Shown in pieces: positions 20,906 to 34,002 of a stretch of DNA of 64,000 bases. The notes under the pieces are model-generated. The model had not been told where the DNA came from, searched no databases, and saw only the letters and a list, made by a program, of their open reading frames with translations. Origin of the DNA: Argopecten irradians (Eukaryota > Mollusca > Bivalvia > Pectinida > Pectinidae); NCBI RefSeq assembly GCF_041381155.1, contig NC_091137.1:19203655-19267654 (forward strand), given 5' to 3'. The position numbers were made by a program, and so were the translations under genes. Positions within the stretch are counted from its first letter, which is position 1. Every line of letters starts with the position of its first letter.

Positions 20906-23900
20906 ATGCCGTCGATCGAAGAGTGAGTATCATTTCCCGACATATTTTAAGGAATTATGTATGTTTTTGACACATTTATGCAATCAGACCAGTTTTAAAT
21001 AACTAATTTGATATTTTTTCACTTTTAGACCTAAAAGTTTTAGCTGGGCCGAGCAGGTGGAACAGGGCGAGGATGGTAAGCAACAACCGGCAATAATGCA
21101 CAATCTTAAATTCACATATAATAAACTTTATTTTTATCTTTGAATGAATGGATTATTGTGTTCAGATAGACGCAGTCGCAAATATTACATTTCTAGAATA
21201 GAACCAAGAATACAGTAGTGATCTGAATCTAATCAGACTGTACAGCATTTGTCGATGTGAGATTGTATATCAAAACGTGGAATAAGCCGACACCGTTTGG
21301 TATCGGGCCAGGTCATATCCGAAACAGAAGGTGTACATGGAAATTAACGTCTTACATAGGATAATGTTTGTCTGTTTAATATATTAGTACATATACTGTA
21401 ATATGACTGAAGGCAATGCCTTAAAGGGCACAGTAACCAGATGTTTCAGTAACTATTAATTATGCAGTGCAATGTTAAAAACTGCAATTTATGATATAAA
21501 GGAGCCGAATTTTCTGCTTATTTTGTATTTATATATTCACACTCTATCCTTGTCCCAAAACCCCCATTTGAGAAGGAAAACCACAATCCACATATATTAT
21601 GAGAAAGCATCACATTCACGCTGATGGATTTTTTACAGTGGGTCAATGGCGGCCGCAAGCTGAAGCTGTCAGTGTGTAGGATTGAATTTTGAAGATTGAG
21701 TTTTTTCTTATATTTTCATGTACATGTTACCTTAGAAGTGCTTTGCACTTCGTCGAAGGGGTGCGCCTTTAATAAAAAAAATTATTGAAGGATTAAATAA
21801 ATAATATAACTCAGTAGTTTAAACTTTTATATGAGTGTCTTGTTTGTGTGTTATGTATAATACTATGGTATTGTTTACTCTGTAAATATTTGCACCACTG
21901 ATGAACCAAATGGTTCAAAGTAATAAAGAACTGAAGTATACTATCGGTTTACTAGATAAAATAAATAAACATTAATAATGAAGTTACTTATTTGAGTTTG
22001 AAAAAAAAACATTTGTTAAATGTTTTCAGGTGCCCTTCCACCCTCTTCTGAAGACATTGATGAAGCTAAGGGTATTAAAATCATCACAGATTTTAAATAC
22101 AATGATGAAGGAAAGATGGTCAAGGTAGGTATACTAGACACTAGGCACTCATGTTTTCATCACAGAAGGCATACACATGTACCCATGTTATGCTGAACTT
22201 ATGCACAGCAAAATGACCACAGTTTGGATCAATATAGGCACTGCCTGTTATCCAATCATTTTGTTGATCAATAAAATATTTTGAATTGAATTGAAATGAC
22301 CACAGTAGCAGTTTGATAGTCCAATTTTTGAAAGGTCATTAAAATAGATCCTCATATGGAATGTTTTCGGATCCTATATGAGACAGAATGAGAATAATGA
22401 TCTTGATTTTAATCAGACTGGTGCTCAATGGAATGATTGGATCTATCTCAAACTTTCAATGGATCTATCTCAAACTGGCACCCTAGAATAAGATGTGCAT
22501 ATTGCATTTTGTGACCATTAAGACAACAAAGTTTATGTGAGGTTTGCCTCTGAATATTAAATATTTCATAAGAAGATGTATAGAAGGGAGAACCAGTGAA
22601 AAGATCTTTTTAATAACAAATCAATTTATGGTGGGCACTAAGATCCCTGTGGGAAGTCTTGATTGAAATCATATTAAATTCTTATATTACTACACCAATA
22701 AATCAATGTCAAGTGAAAAAATGCAATGTTTAAACTTGTCATTTTTGAATTTACATTATTAGCTCACCTGGCCCGAAGCATCCATCCATCCGTCTGTCCG
22801 TCAACATTTCCTTTAAATCGCTACAAGTCATAGAGTTCTGCATGGATTGTGACCAAATTTGGCCACAAACATCCTTGGGGGAAGGGGAACAGAACTTGTA
22901 CAAATTTTGGCTCTGACTCCTCGGCGGTAGGAGGGGCGGGGCCCAATAGGGGAATTTGAGGTAAATCCTATAAATCGCTACTTGTCCTAGAGTTCTGCAT
23001 GGATTGTGACCAAATTCGGCCACAAACATCCTTGGGGGAAGGGGAACAGAACTTGTACAAATTTTGGCTCTGACCCCTCAGGGGCAGGAGGGGCGGGGCC
23101 CCCAATAGGGGAAATAGAGGTAAATCCTATAAATCGTTACTTGTCCTAGAGTTCTGCATGGATTGTGACCAAATTTGGCCACAAACATCCTTGGGGGAAG
23201 GGGAATAGAACTTGTATGAATTTTGGCTCTGAGCCCCCGGGGGCAGGAGGACCGGGGCCCATTAGGGTAAATAGAGGTAAATCCTATAAATCGCTACTTG
23301 TCCAAGAGTTCTGCATGGATTGTAACCTAATTTGGCTGCAAACATCCTTGGGGGAAGGGGAATAGAACTTGTATAAATTTTGGCTCTGAGCCCCCCGGGG
23401 GCAGGAGGGATGGGGCCCAATAGGGAAAATAGAGTTTAATCCTATAAATCGCTACTTGTCCTAGAGTTCTGCATGGATTGTTACCAAATTTGGCCGCAAA
23501 CCTCCTTGGGAGAAGGGGAACAGAACTTGTATAAATTTTGGCTCTGACCCCGCGGGGTCAAATAGGGGAATTTGAGATAAATCCTATAAATCTCTACTTG
23601 TCCTAGAGTTCTGCATAGATTGTGACCAAATTTGGCCACAAACATCCTTGGGAGAAGGGGAACAGAACTTTTGGCTCTGACTCCCTGTGGGCAGGAGGGG
23701 TGGGGCCCAATAAGGGAATTAGAGGTAAATATTCAAATTCCTTCTCAAAAAAAAAAACAATGGACCTGTATCCGGAACATAACTTAGCATTACAAACCAG
23801 GTGAGCGATACAGGCCCTCTGGGCCTCTTGTTATTGAATACTGCCAATTGATATGCTAAATGCAAACAAAAGAATGGCACTAACCTGTAAATTATACTTG

Positions 23901-24275
23901 ATTAATGAATAAATTGTTTTCTTTTCTTTCAGATGGTGAAAACCTTCAAAATTGAACACAGAAGAGTTCCAAAAACAGTTGCCAAGAGGAAAGTGAGTAA
24001 TGAATGAAGTAATAAATACATAGTTAAAATAAAATTCAACTGTTGACATTGTTCATTGAATAGCTAAAATGCCTTTATCAATATTATAATTAATGTGCTT
24101 AATTCCTTTATGCTTCTCCTTTCCTAACTTTGATTGTATTAATTCATCAGTAATTACTATTTATTAGAACTGGCGTAAGTTTGGAGCAGCAGAGAATGAC
24201 CCGCCAGGTCCTAATTCAGCCAACACTATAGTTCAGGTGGAAGAAATCCCAATGCAGTTTGTCCATAACGAGGAG
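20906..24275 (+). CDS. EIF3G: eukaryotic translation initiation factor 3 subunit G, N-terminal half
   Basis: Exons 20906-20922, 21029-21075, 22030-22124, 23933-23992 and 24168-24275 join in frame to 109 codons. The order is [54 protein letters not shown]-like (TVAKRKNWRKFG), [25 protein letters not shown]. This matches the eIF3g N-terminal domain of human (SWADQVEE, KTVTEYKIDEDGKKFKIVRTFRIE in two stretches, ARRKNWKKFG, DPPGPN). That region contacts eIF3i and the 40S-bound eIF3 complex. The family next has a CCHC zinc knuckle and a C-terminal RRM (about 320 residues in all); neither was found downstream. Either the gene continues in exons I missed or beyond a misjoin, or this copy is truncated. 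The start was chosen for its fit to the family N-terminus and the divergent promoter. Confidence 0.9.
21425..21768. mobile_element. possible TTAA-flanked MITE
   Basis: TTAA at 21421-21424 and 21769-21772 flank a 344-bp segment with similar but imperfect inward termini, AGGGCACAG and AGGCGCACC. It lies in the second intron of eIF3g. The short, mismatched terminal repeat makes this a weaker call than the other TTAA elements. Confidence 0.4.
22573..22668 (+). repeat. terminal fragment of the AGCCCATC-type dispersed repeat
   Basis: Ends in GGTGGGCACTAAGATCCC then TGTGGGAAGTCTTG, matching the conserved right end GGTGGGCGCCAAGATCCCTC of the copy at 34003-34433. Only the end is present. Confidence 0.6.
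22761..23833 (+). repeat. AGCTCACCTGG-type element with six or seven tandem units
   Basis: Lies in the third intron of eIF3g. Starts AGCTCACCTGGCCCGAAG and ends CCAGGTGAGCGATACAGG, CCCTCTGGGCCTCTTGTTA. AGCTCACCTGG (22761-22771) and CCAGGTGAGC (23797-23806) are an inverted pair. Between them are units of about 155-160 bp sharing ATAAATCGCTACTTGTCC, AGAGTTCTGCATGG, GACCAAATTTGGCC, ACATCCTTGGGGGAAGGGG, TTTTGGCTCTGA and a GGGGCAGGAGGG segment. No protein is encoded. From memory this family is common in bivalve genomes; class unknown. Confidence 0.75.
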
Positions 24276-24961
24276 GTAGGTCAGAAGATACAAGGGCGTA
24301 AACATACAATTTACTGTATATTGTTTATCTTTTATTGCGCAGAACATCAAATTGACCCTTGACTTAAATGCACAAGTCATTCAAGATTGAACACATCAGG
24401 TCCTATTACATTTACCAGATGGAAAAATTGCTACAACTTTAGTGCTATGGGGTTCTAAATTCAAATATTTTGCTTTCATTCAATGAAATTAACTAAGCTA
24501 TTGGCTATTGGCCCGGTTAAGATTTTAATTGGTTTCTATATTGACGCATTCAAATCTTAAATGGAAAATGACAAAAGGGTAAATATTTTGATACTCATTT
24601 ATGTAATTGCAATGCCTAGCTATAATATGAACTTTGAAATGATAATTGTATTCATCCGTCAAACTTCAATTAATGAATATCTCTACTTGCAGCAATGTTA
24701 CAGGACAGCAAAATATGGAATCATTTTGAAAATAAATGTTTTTGTATCCGATTACAGTGCAATTTTATACGACTTCACACGACAACATTTCCACTGTGAT
24801 ATATTTAAGTGAATGCTAAATTGATTATGGGTTCCAAGTTTGATAAATCCTTTAGAAACTATTCAATATAGTCAGTGGAATGTTTAAAACAAATTTTCAC
24901 TCAAAATTTTCAATTTTATGAATGTTTCAACTTCAAAGTGATTGTATTCAAGCAACTACAG

Positions 24962-25044
24962 GGAAAACGGAAGAATTGTCGATTTAAGAGGAGACATGGG
25001 ATGGTGTTCTACGAAGACAATACAAAGAACAGATATGTTATTAG
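24962..25044 (+). CDS. candidate exon downstream of eIF3g exon 5, unknown
   Basis: Bounded by a good acceptor (CAACTACAG) and donor (GTAAAA). It is 83 bases, entered in phase 0, which is the phase eIF3g exon 5 leaves. It reads GKRKNCRFKRRHGMVFYEDN then TKNRYVI. This basic sequence is not the eIF3g zinc knuckle expected here and I do not recognise it. It joins in phase to the candidate at 29770-29845. It could be an alternative 3' exon, part of another gene, or chance. Confidence 0.3.
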
Positions 25045-28000
25045 GTAAAAATAAAGTCAAATCCTAGAAATAGGCTTATTAATACTATTCAAAATTGGTC
25101 TTTAAGCTATGGCCGGTCTTTAGACACAAGAATTTGTTTAATGAAATAACCAATAATGTCGATGTTCGTAACTCTTTTAAGTGTATTAGAGATATTCTTA
25201 ATTGAACATGATGCATTTGAATTGTATAGGTATGTGTGGAGTGATAGAAGGAGAGATAGTCAGAATAAACTTCGTACTTAAAAATTATACAAGTCTCATC
25301 TATATTTATTTCGAGGCCCTATAGAAGGATCATCAGTTCATTTAGATGTAGTAACCTGTCTTTAGCAGTAGAAACCGGGTGATATAATAATTCCAAAGTC
25401 CCTTTGGATCAAAGAATTTGTACATATTGTTCATCAAATGTATTAGAAAATGAAAATCATTTTTAATTGTATGTGAGTTTTATTCCGACATAAGACATCA
25501 ATTGTTTTTACATATGATAAATCTTTTCGAAGGTTTTTATAGAATGAGAACTGAAAAGTTAATTTTTATTATGAATTTTGCCGATAGTAAAATTTCATCA
25601 TCAATTTTGTATAATATATTTCATAGGTGAAAAAGAACACAGATCTTAAAACATTAGGGGTGATAATGTATATTTGAATAAGAAAGTGCAGGCATCTGAA
25701 TTTTTTTATTAACAATCCAATTTTATTTTTATATGGAAAAATTGAATACATACTTGCAAATATAGGGCTGATTTATGTACATTCGTTTTAAATAAGCTTT
25801 GTCACAACCAGTATATGTTTTTTGTTTGTTTCACAAGCCGGTTCGGACATTTTTAATTGTCATATAGGTATGGAATGTTGCAACATATGTAAGAAAACGT
25901 GACATTGATCGATTGATTGACTACACATTGAAGTTTTTTTCCGAAACGAAATCTTTTGGAAATCGGATCGAACTTGTCTAAGAAATAAAGTAATAAAAGA
26001 AATGAATAACGTCATTATAGCCTCCAGGTTCACAACAAATAAAAGGGTGTTTTCTAGAGATTTATTTTCGATCTTTAAGCAAGCTCCCCTAACAAAATTA
26101 TGTTTACTTAATTGATAAGATAGATTTAAAATGAAGTTACTGATATTATCGAATCACAATTTATACATTTAAAAAAAGTTGATTTCGTAAAATTGTCATG
26201 TTAACTCAACAGGCAAACATATTTTTTGATGAATCAGAATTACACATAAAAAGAGCAAGCGTCATTGTTTCAGTGAATCATTGTTTTCTCTTTAAAGGAT
26301 GTTACCATCTTCCAATATTAGTTTGTTTTCGAATTTTACAATTGAATATTATTAATTTCTTTGCATAAATAAAAGTAGGGTTAGACAAAATTTCATGATC
26401 CGTTCTATCTCGTTATAATAGATAATAAAAGCTAGTTGTTAATAGCCATATTACGGGTGTTTTTAAAGAACTAATTCATATTTACAAATTGTGTAGCTGG
26501 TTTTATTTTATAATCATATTCTAAAGTCTATTCATTAATTATATTCTATAGTTAAGTCATTTTATAATCATATTCTAAAGTCTATTTGTTAATTTATTCT
26601 AGAGTTTTTTTAAACACGCAATTATATTTTAGAGTCTCGCTTTTCTAAAATTATATTTAAAAACTATATAACTGTCATATTATTTTATCATTATAATAGT
26701 TGCGATATCAAAGCTTTAATCATGTTTTGATTACGGTATTCTGACTTAAGTAAGTGTATGAATATTGTATTATATACTTTTTGATTATGATGTTTGCATT
26801 GAAATATTTTTTGTGAATTTATGTAAGCATTTGTTTGTATTACATACTAGTAGTATGGTCGTAAATATCTTGATTTTTTAAGCGTGTATTTGTTAAAAGA
26901 AGACTATTACAAAATGCGTTGTTCATATTCTACATTTAAGGTTATGAAATTATATGTAACATCATACCGTGACGGAGAACAGTCCGAGTTTCCTCAGACC
27001 CTGTCACCAGACAGACATCCCGACATGTTACCTAAATTTAAAATATGTGATATTCCGCGGGCTACAGACACAACAAGGAAGTATATGTGGTCGTCACCAC
27101 AGGGAGGTTTATAACGTTTTCTATGATGTTATGTCAAAATGCTTTAGTTTGAGTTACACAAGACCAGTCGGGTTAATTAATTTAAGTTATACGTGACATA
27201 TTTTTCATACACACGAATCAAGATGAACTTTTAATATTTTGTTTATCACCAAAAGTTACCAACATTTTGAGAATTAAGTACTTTCAATGTATAGGTTTTA
27301 ATTTTACATGAACAAATAAGAGCTGAAAGTGATTTTGACAGTACTGCCAAAAATCATTATATTTACATCTTTAATGAAGTGAAATGAGTACATACGGTCA
27401 AACCATGAAGCCAAATGGTGGTCTACAATTTCAGTTAACATTTTAACCGTTCTTTTACCTATGTGAAAGTGATTTCTGCAGATATATTTCCTACTTAGCA
27501 TACATAAGGCATAAAAACCAACGATCTTTCAATACATAATTTTTGTTTTGTAATTAACGTTTATAAGGTATCTGAAGCCATTTAAATGATTTTTACAGCT
27601 TAATTCATCAAATCTTATGGTTTTCAATAGATTACTGTAGAAAAAATAGTATGTCAAATTTTGCCCAGTTACGGCACATATAATTTTAAATGTTAACGGT
27701 ACCAGTACTACAGTAGTCTGAACAGTGACCTACTGCTTATGTACCTAGTACAGCACATTCGAATTGTAATGCAATGCATATTTGAGCAGGTTAGCACAAT
27801 GGAAAATACACATATTTGTAATGATTGCTTTATTGATGACAATTCAAAAGGAATCAGCGCAACCTTAACAAAAACGGGCACGTTAAATAGATAAATCATC
27901 TGGTTACTAGAATATTTAACAGTATACAAATATATTGAGCTTTAAGAACATGACTGTGATGGGTAGCTATCTTTAAATATGACCCTAAACTAATCAGAAT

Positions 28001-29769
28001 TCTAGAGTGCAATGCGATCGAGGTAAAAATAATCTGTGACAACACTAGAACTAAAAATATTGTCGTTGGATTTATCTCTAATAGGGTCATTAAATGCCCA
28101 CAACTTTCCTTAGCAAAATTTGAAAGGGTTTCTTAAAACCATCGTGTAACATAAAGAAAATAACTTATTCGATGTCCTTTAGATGATTTCGATGTTATGT
28201 CGTTATGTATGAGCAGCAAGTGATTTTCAAATAATGCTGCTAGTTATTCAATGGTCTACGACGGGTTACATTAGACGGACGCCGGAGTTATAACGAATAA
28301 TAAACATAACATGTGAATTATTAATTTAATATTTCAGAAGATGAGATATTTCTAGGAAAAGCAGTGGGGCATATAAACAGTGATTGTACATAAAATTTAT
28401 GATATCATGACTTTTATAAACCTTAATCATTATTGGAATTAGCAACTCAGTCTGTTTTATGAAGGGAAAAAGTCTTTGGATTATGTGTTGATTAAAATAT
28501 TTACCTTCCAATAAAATTTCCTTTTGTATTCATTTTGTTTTAGTTTCAAATTTAAATTATTGTATTTTTGTAAATTTAAATAATTTATTCGTAACTTCAT
28601 TGGGATTCAGAAGAGAGGTCGTGATAAACACTTTGTGGCAGCAATCTGCCAATATGGCATTCAAATTGTGTTACAACATTAACTTTGTCAGACGGAGTGG
28701 CGATATCGAACAGCTTTCATAGTCCCGTCTCACCTTTCTTTAAAAATATTGAGACCTTAAATGAGTGAATTTTTCTTATGAATAATCTTTGAAGCCAAGT
28801 CTTAGTAGTTTTTTTGTTAGAAAGCCTTGCCGTGCAAAAATTTTAAACTTCTAGACCGGCGTTTCATAATATTTCATTACATAAACATACCTGCCTTATA
28901 TTATTACACCTCTAATTTCCATCACAAAACTAGTTATACAATGTATAAAATTGTGCTGTATTTGGAATACAATTTTGTCACTATCCTCGAAAATCTTGAC
29001 GTCATGTAATTTTTATCTTTCATGTCCGAGCAATGAAATATACGCTCTCAAGGGTATTTTACACTAGTCTTATTCTGGTATATCATTGAGTAATTCTATA
29101 GTTATAGAATTGTACTATGTTTTTTGTGGATTCGCTAAATGAATAACGTATCTAAACTACAACCGAAAAAAATACAAAGTGATCTGGTACAATATGGCAA
29201 TCCACGGATATTTTCAATCCCCCGAAATGATTTTCAAGTTTTCAAGTTTTTCATGTTTCCAAACAACGGAATTAATTGTTCTCAGAATTTGATTTAATGG
29301 TATTAATAGTTATGCAACTTATATTTCATGGCACTGATAGTCAATGATAATCTGGCGTGATTATGTATATAACTTATATTACATTCCACTAATCATTATG
29401 TGCATTCACTGTAATTCAAGTTGTTGCTCTACTTTTAGCGAGGCTGAGATCATATCTGAGTATTAAAACAATTTTACTAAGTATCAATCTCCCAATATAG
29501 TTTATAGAATGCCTTCAACGTATTTGTTCTAAGAGTCAGCAAAATGATTATTCAAATTGAATAATTGATGATCCCTAATATTGAAAATTAAATTTTTAAG
29601 ATATTATATTTCATAAAATTGAATTTGCAGTATATGGAGATGTAAATTTGAATTTATATATTATTTTACTTTTAATGAGTTAATTAACAAAAATCTGAAG
29701 TTGTACACTCTTTTCATTGTATTTATCTTCATAAATATAGATAATCCTATTCAAGTTTTGATCCTTTAG
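25045..29769. other. AT-rich stretch, one coding-like island
   Basis: Strongly AT-rich DNA with no recognised protein except a less AT-rich island at about 26941-27114. I see no zinc-knuckle or RRM exons of eIF3g on either strand. Confidence 0.4.
26941..27114 (+). CDS. coding-like island, unknown
   Basis: After an AG at the end of CTACATTTAAG an open frame runs VMKLYVTSYRDGEQSEFPQT, LSPDRHPDMLPKFKICDIPR, ATDTTRKYMWSSPQGGL and stops. Its base composition and codon use stand out from the AT-rich surroundings, suggesting an exon or decayed gene piece. It does not join in phase to the exon candidate at 24962-25044. No family recognised. Confidence 0.3.
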   Translation, partial: VMKLYVTSYRDGEQSEFPQTLSPDRHPDMLPKFKICDIPRATDTTRKYMWSSPQGGL

Positions 29770-29845
29770 ATACTCGGAACGTTTGAAGTGCGACTATCGG
29801 TCGCATGGACATGTCATACTGTACTTCATTTCCTGTAACTGTGAA
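29770..29845 (+). CDS. candidate exon, unknown Cys/His-rich segment
   Basis: Good acceptor (CCTTTAG) and strong donor (GTAAGT). Read in the phase left by 24962-25044 it gives RYSERLKCDYRSHGHVILYF then ISCNCE, with three cysteines and two histidines. No stop and phase compatible, but no recognised domain and a 4.7-kb intervening gap. Low-confidence exon. Confidence 0.28.
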
Positions 29846-30369
29846 GTAAGTCCCTTTACAATACGGTTGTAACCACATTATTCCTCTTTACAAGTTGAGT
29901 GAAAAGGTCGTTCCGATTGAACGACACTCATACAGAAACTATAAAGTAAATTTATGGCGTTTTCAAAAAAATTTTATGAAAGAAAAGTAGTTGGATGATA
30001 TCGTCCTGAAAGTCCACCATGTCCTTTGGTTTTGTGGATATTGACAGGTCAGTATACTAATATGGGTGAGGGTATCTTTTCAAGCATTAAGTACATCTTT
30101 TTTGGTTTAACAATCCGTACTGGTCGTTGGGTTTTTCAGTGCTCATTTGATCATCTAGATTTTTCACTTTATCTGATATCATTTCATTTCCAAATTTCTG
30201 CTTTTGCAAAGTTATTGCAAGAATTTTGTTTTCTTTATTTTGTTAATTTTTTTTGTAGTTTTATTGTACAAATTAGCCGTCGTTGTATTGTGTGGATTAT
30301 GCACATGTGTGGCGGTGAATAATTTTCATCTGATTACTGCTTTTTAAATGATATTTGTATGCATGCCTC

Positions 30370-30521
30370 ATTTTTTTTTCTATTGGAGTTTGGGGTTTTT
30401 TTTTTATATTTTTTTTATTTTTTTTTTTGTTTTTTTTTTTTTTTTTTTTTGTTTGTGTTTTTTGTTTGTTTTTTATTTTTTTTTTTTTTTTTTTTTTTTA
30501 TTTTTTTTTTTTGTTGTTTTT

Positions 30522-30573
<52 letters not shown>

Positions 30574-31280
30574 TTTGGTGGGGTAGGAGGGAGGGGGGCG
30601 GTCGGTGGGTTTGGGAGTGGGGGGGGGAGGGGGGGGTGTAGTGGACGGGGGAAGGGGGGGGGGGGGAGGGGGTGGGGGGTGGTGGGGGGGGGGTGGGGAG
30701 GGTGGAGGTGGGGTTGGGTCGGGGAGGGGGGGGGGGTGGGGTGTTTGGTCGGGTGTTTGAGATTGTGGTGGTTATTTTTTTGTTTTTTTTTTTTTTTGTA
30801 GATTTGTACATTATTTGTTTTTTTTTTTGTTTTTATTTTTATATATAGTTTTTTATAGTCTTCATGTTTGTTTTTTTTTTTTTTTTTTTTTTGTGTTTTT
30901 TTTGTTTTTTTTTGTTTGGTTTTCGTTTGTCATTGTGCCTCTTATTTTTTTTTGTTGTGTGTTTGGGTAGGGTGGTTCTTTTTTTTTTCTTTTGTTTTTT
31001 TCTTTTTTTATTTTTTATCTTTTTTTGTTTTATTTTTTTTTATATTTTTCTATTTTTTATAATTTTTTATTTTATTAAGATTTGTTATTTTTTTCTTTTT
31101 ATATTTTGTGTTTTAGCTTGTGTGTTGTCATTTTACTTAATTATTTTTTTTAGTGTTTTTATCTTTAATTATTTTTTTAAGGTATATTTATTGTTGTTTT
31201 TTTTATTTTTATCTCTGTATTTTTGTTTTTTGTTTTTGTATTGTTATAATGCTTCAGTTTCATTTTTTAATTTATTTTTT
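30370..31280. repeat. T/G-only low-complexity block
   Basis: About 900 bp in which the plus strand is almost entirely T and G. Long T runs occupy 30370-30572 and 30775-31280, and a G-rich core (30573-30765) has many runs of five or more G. Long open frames here (poly-Phe, poly-Pro on the other strand) are artefacts of composition. The core would favour G-quadruplexes if real; base-calling or assembly error is a serious alternative. Confidence 0.85.
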
Positions 31281-31289
31281 TAACACAAT

Positions 31290-34002
31290 AACCTTCAAAT
31301 GATTCTTTTTGTACAATTATTATTAATTATTTTATTGAATAAGCTAATTGAATTCAAAGGATTTTCGGAACAGGTAATAGATCTTCAATATGCTATGGGT
31401 CATAATAAACACATTAAAGCATGTCCGATTCCAACATAAATAATACCATCAAGATTTGACATGGACATTGACGTTAATACAGTCGCCTACCTTGAGTTCT
31501 GAAGTTAATGAGTGTGACACCTAATGGTATGAACATATTTTAATTAAGATGTTTCACTAATAATTTTGATAATATGATACATAATAAAGTTGTAATCTGT
31601 CCCTTCTAAAAGGATTTAACATTAATTTTAATTTCTATTTCATTAAGTTTTTTATTTATATTATAATGTGGAGCTCGTATAATAAGGGTTGATTTGTATT
31701 TCTGTATTCCTGAATTTTGACCTTGTCTTAAATACACTGCGTGTAACTTGTCATTCAATCCTGTTTTAAAAAATAAACCATGGTTCGCATTGTATTTTTG
31801 ATAACAGCGATTTTTTAATTAATCAACGAGAGAAAAATAACAAATGATACCCTGGAATGAACTGGGTTCTATTGAAGGTTTAGGGAACGTCCATACCTGA
31901 AAATCGGCAAATGGTAAAATACATAGAAATAACTATATAGAGTATTAAAGCTACCAAAAGAAAAAAGAAAAATTCTTGATTAATTATTTAAAACTACTTT
32001 TCTTATTCGACAAAGTAAGAGTTCAAGATTTAAAAATGTCAAAAGATAAATATGCATCCTTGAACGGATTTCAAGAATAAAAAGTACCGTTTTGAACTAC
32101 ATTCATGTGTATTGAAATAAACATTATAGTAATTGGTTAACGAACATGATTTGTTTTTCGTCTGTATCGGTTTAAATTTGTTTATTACTATACTTGTGTG
32201 CTTAAACTTAATTGTGTCCATTAAGCAGTCAGTGTTGTAGTTACGAGATGTGTTAGTAATTCCCACCACATCCAGCAGTCACTTACACAAAGACTAAATA
32301 TGGTACTTTAATTATTGGAAAACAATAAAGTTGTAACTAGGGGTTAATTATGTTGAGTGGGGAAAGTTGTTTGTGTTTTTTATGATAAAATTACATAACA
32401 GTTTTTCTGTACATATTACATTATTCTATCATGATAGCTGCATTGAGGTTTTTCGGATATTTCGACCACAAAAGAAAATAAATTTTATTGATTTGTTTAT
32501 TTGAATAAGTACTAGGTATTTTTGAAGTTCATAACGAGACGCAGAATCGGGACGGCCTACTTCGAAGGCGAAATATTGTTAGAAGAAGGACTTACGATTG
32601 CAAAATATATGCTTTATATTTTATAGAATAAAATGTGACAATGCCATTTTTGACTTTATGAATCTTCTCCAACATCACAAAGCTTGATTTTTGAATATAC
32701 ATTAGAAACGTTTTCTCTATATCTTATGATAATTTTTCATAAAATAATTACAAAAAATGTTGAGAATGAAACAATTTTCCGTATTTTACTTTCAATTGTG
32801 TTCCGTCGACACAAAAATATGGTGTCATCCTCGGGTTAAACTGGGGATGGAGGTAAGGAGAAGCAGGGTTTTTTCAGATGATCTGTTGTTTCTTCAATCG
32901 GATTTTTTCAATAACCGGAATACCTGCAATAACATGGGTATGAGGTGTAGGCCTTAGTATATCTTACCCAAGTACTGTACTGGTTCACGTGACCTTTCTG
33001 TAAGTTGGCAAGGATAAGTCCGCTGCCATAGTTACCATACGCCTCAGGCTCTGGCCGAACACAACCACAACAGGCCACAAGGCCACGGCAAATTATTACT
33101 CCCTCTCATCTAAAAAAGACCAACTTGTATTTCAATTTCTTATCCACAGACAATCATTCATGTGTTGACATATTTTGACTCAAAACTTTTGTGCCTCTTT
33201 TTCGACAAAATTATTTAATTGCTTTGACGAACTCAATGTAAACTCCATGTAAACTCAATGTAAACTAAATATATACCTTCATTTCAAAGCAATATTCATA
33301 TTTTAGCTCCTTTATAATTTTATTTCTGTTGTGTCAGTGTAATTTGTCGAAATGACCACTGTGCTTACTTGCTCAATGTAAAGTAAAAGGTTTGATTGCA
33401 TTAAAATAAGTAGAATATATTGGACCTCATGAATAATTTCTTTAACACCAGTTTATGTTAGTCTAAGTTTGCTTTGTAAGTCGAATTTATACAACAGGTA
33501 AACAAAAATGACATATAAAGTATAATATCTTAGGTTTGACACCATAACAATACGTACGTCTTTCCTTATACATGCAGATAAACAAATTTTGGAATCTTAC
33601 CTTTTCTTACAAGTTCCTGAAAACTATTCACGGACAAAAAGGTTGATTATATTTATGTGTGAAAACCCGGATGTTAGGCAAATCCTCTAACGAGTCTCTC
33701 TATTGGCTGGTATTTCACACCATTACTGATGAAATTACGCCACTGTGAGCGGAAGTTACTAGAAGCGTAAAATGGCCAGAGGAAATAATACCGTTAACAA
33801 GCCATCACGCGAGTGTTTCTAGTTACCTGTTGGCGCAATGTAGCAGGTCATGATAAATGGTCTATAATAACGGTCATTATCAGGTGTTTGCAAGTCTTTG
33901 AATATCTTTCTACATGTGCAAAGGCGACTAATTGAAAATATTTTTCTCTATAACACCATTTGAAATTATTGATTTATTTAAGACAATAAAACATTGACTT
34001 TT
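31290..34002. other. no supported gene
   Basis: AT-rich sequence without recognisable coding exons. A short less AT-rich segment near 32800-32960 and another near 33660-33830 could be regulatory or exon pieces, but nothing supports a specific call. Confidence 0.35.

Noticed and set aside
30019-30048. Short MSFGFVDID reading before a GT, as a possible RRM piece of eIF3g
   Set aside because: Too short, wrong surrounding sequence for the eIF3g RRM, and upstream frame not supported by an acceptor.
30348-31283. Long open frames of poly-Phe, poly-Lys and poly-Pro
   Set aside because: They are by-products of the T/G-only composition, open in several frames and both strands at once.
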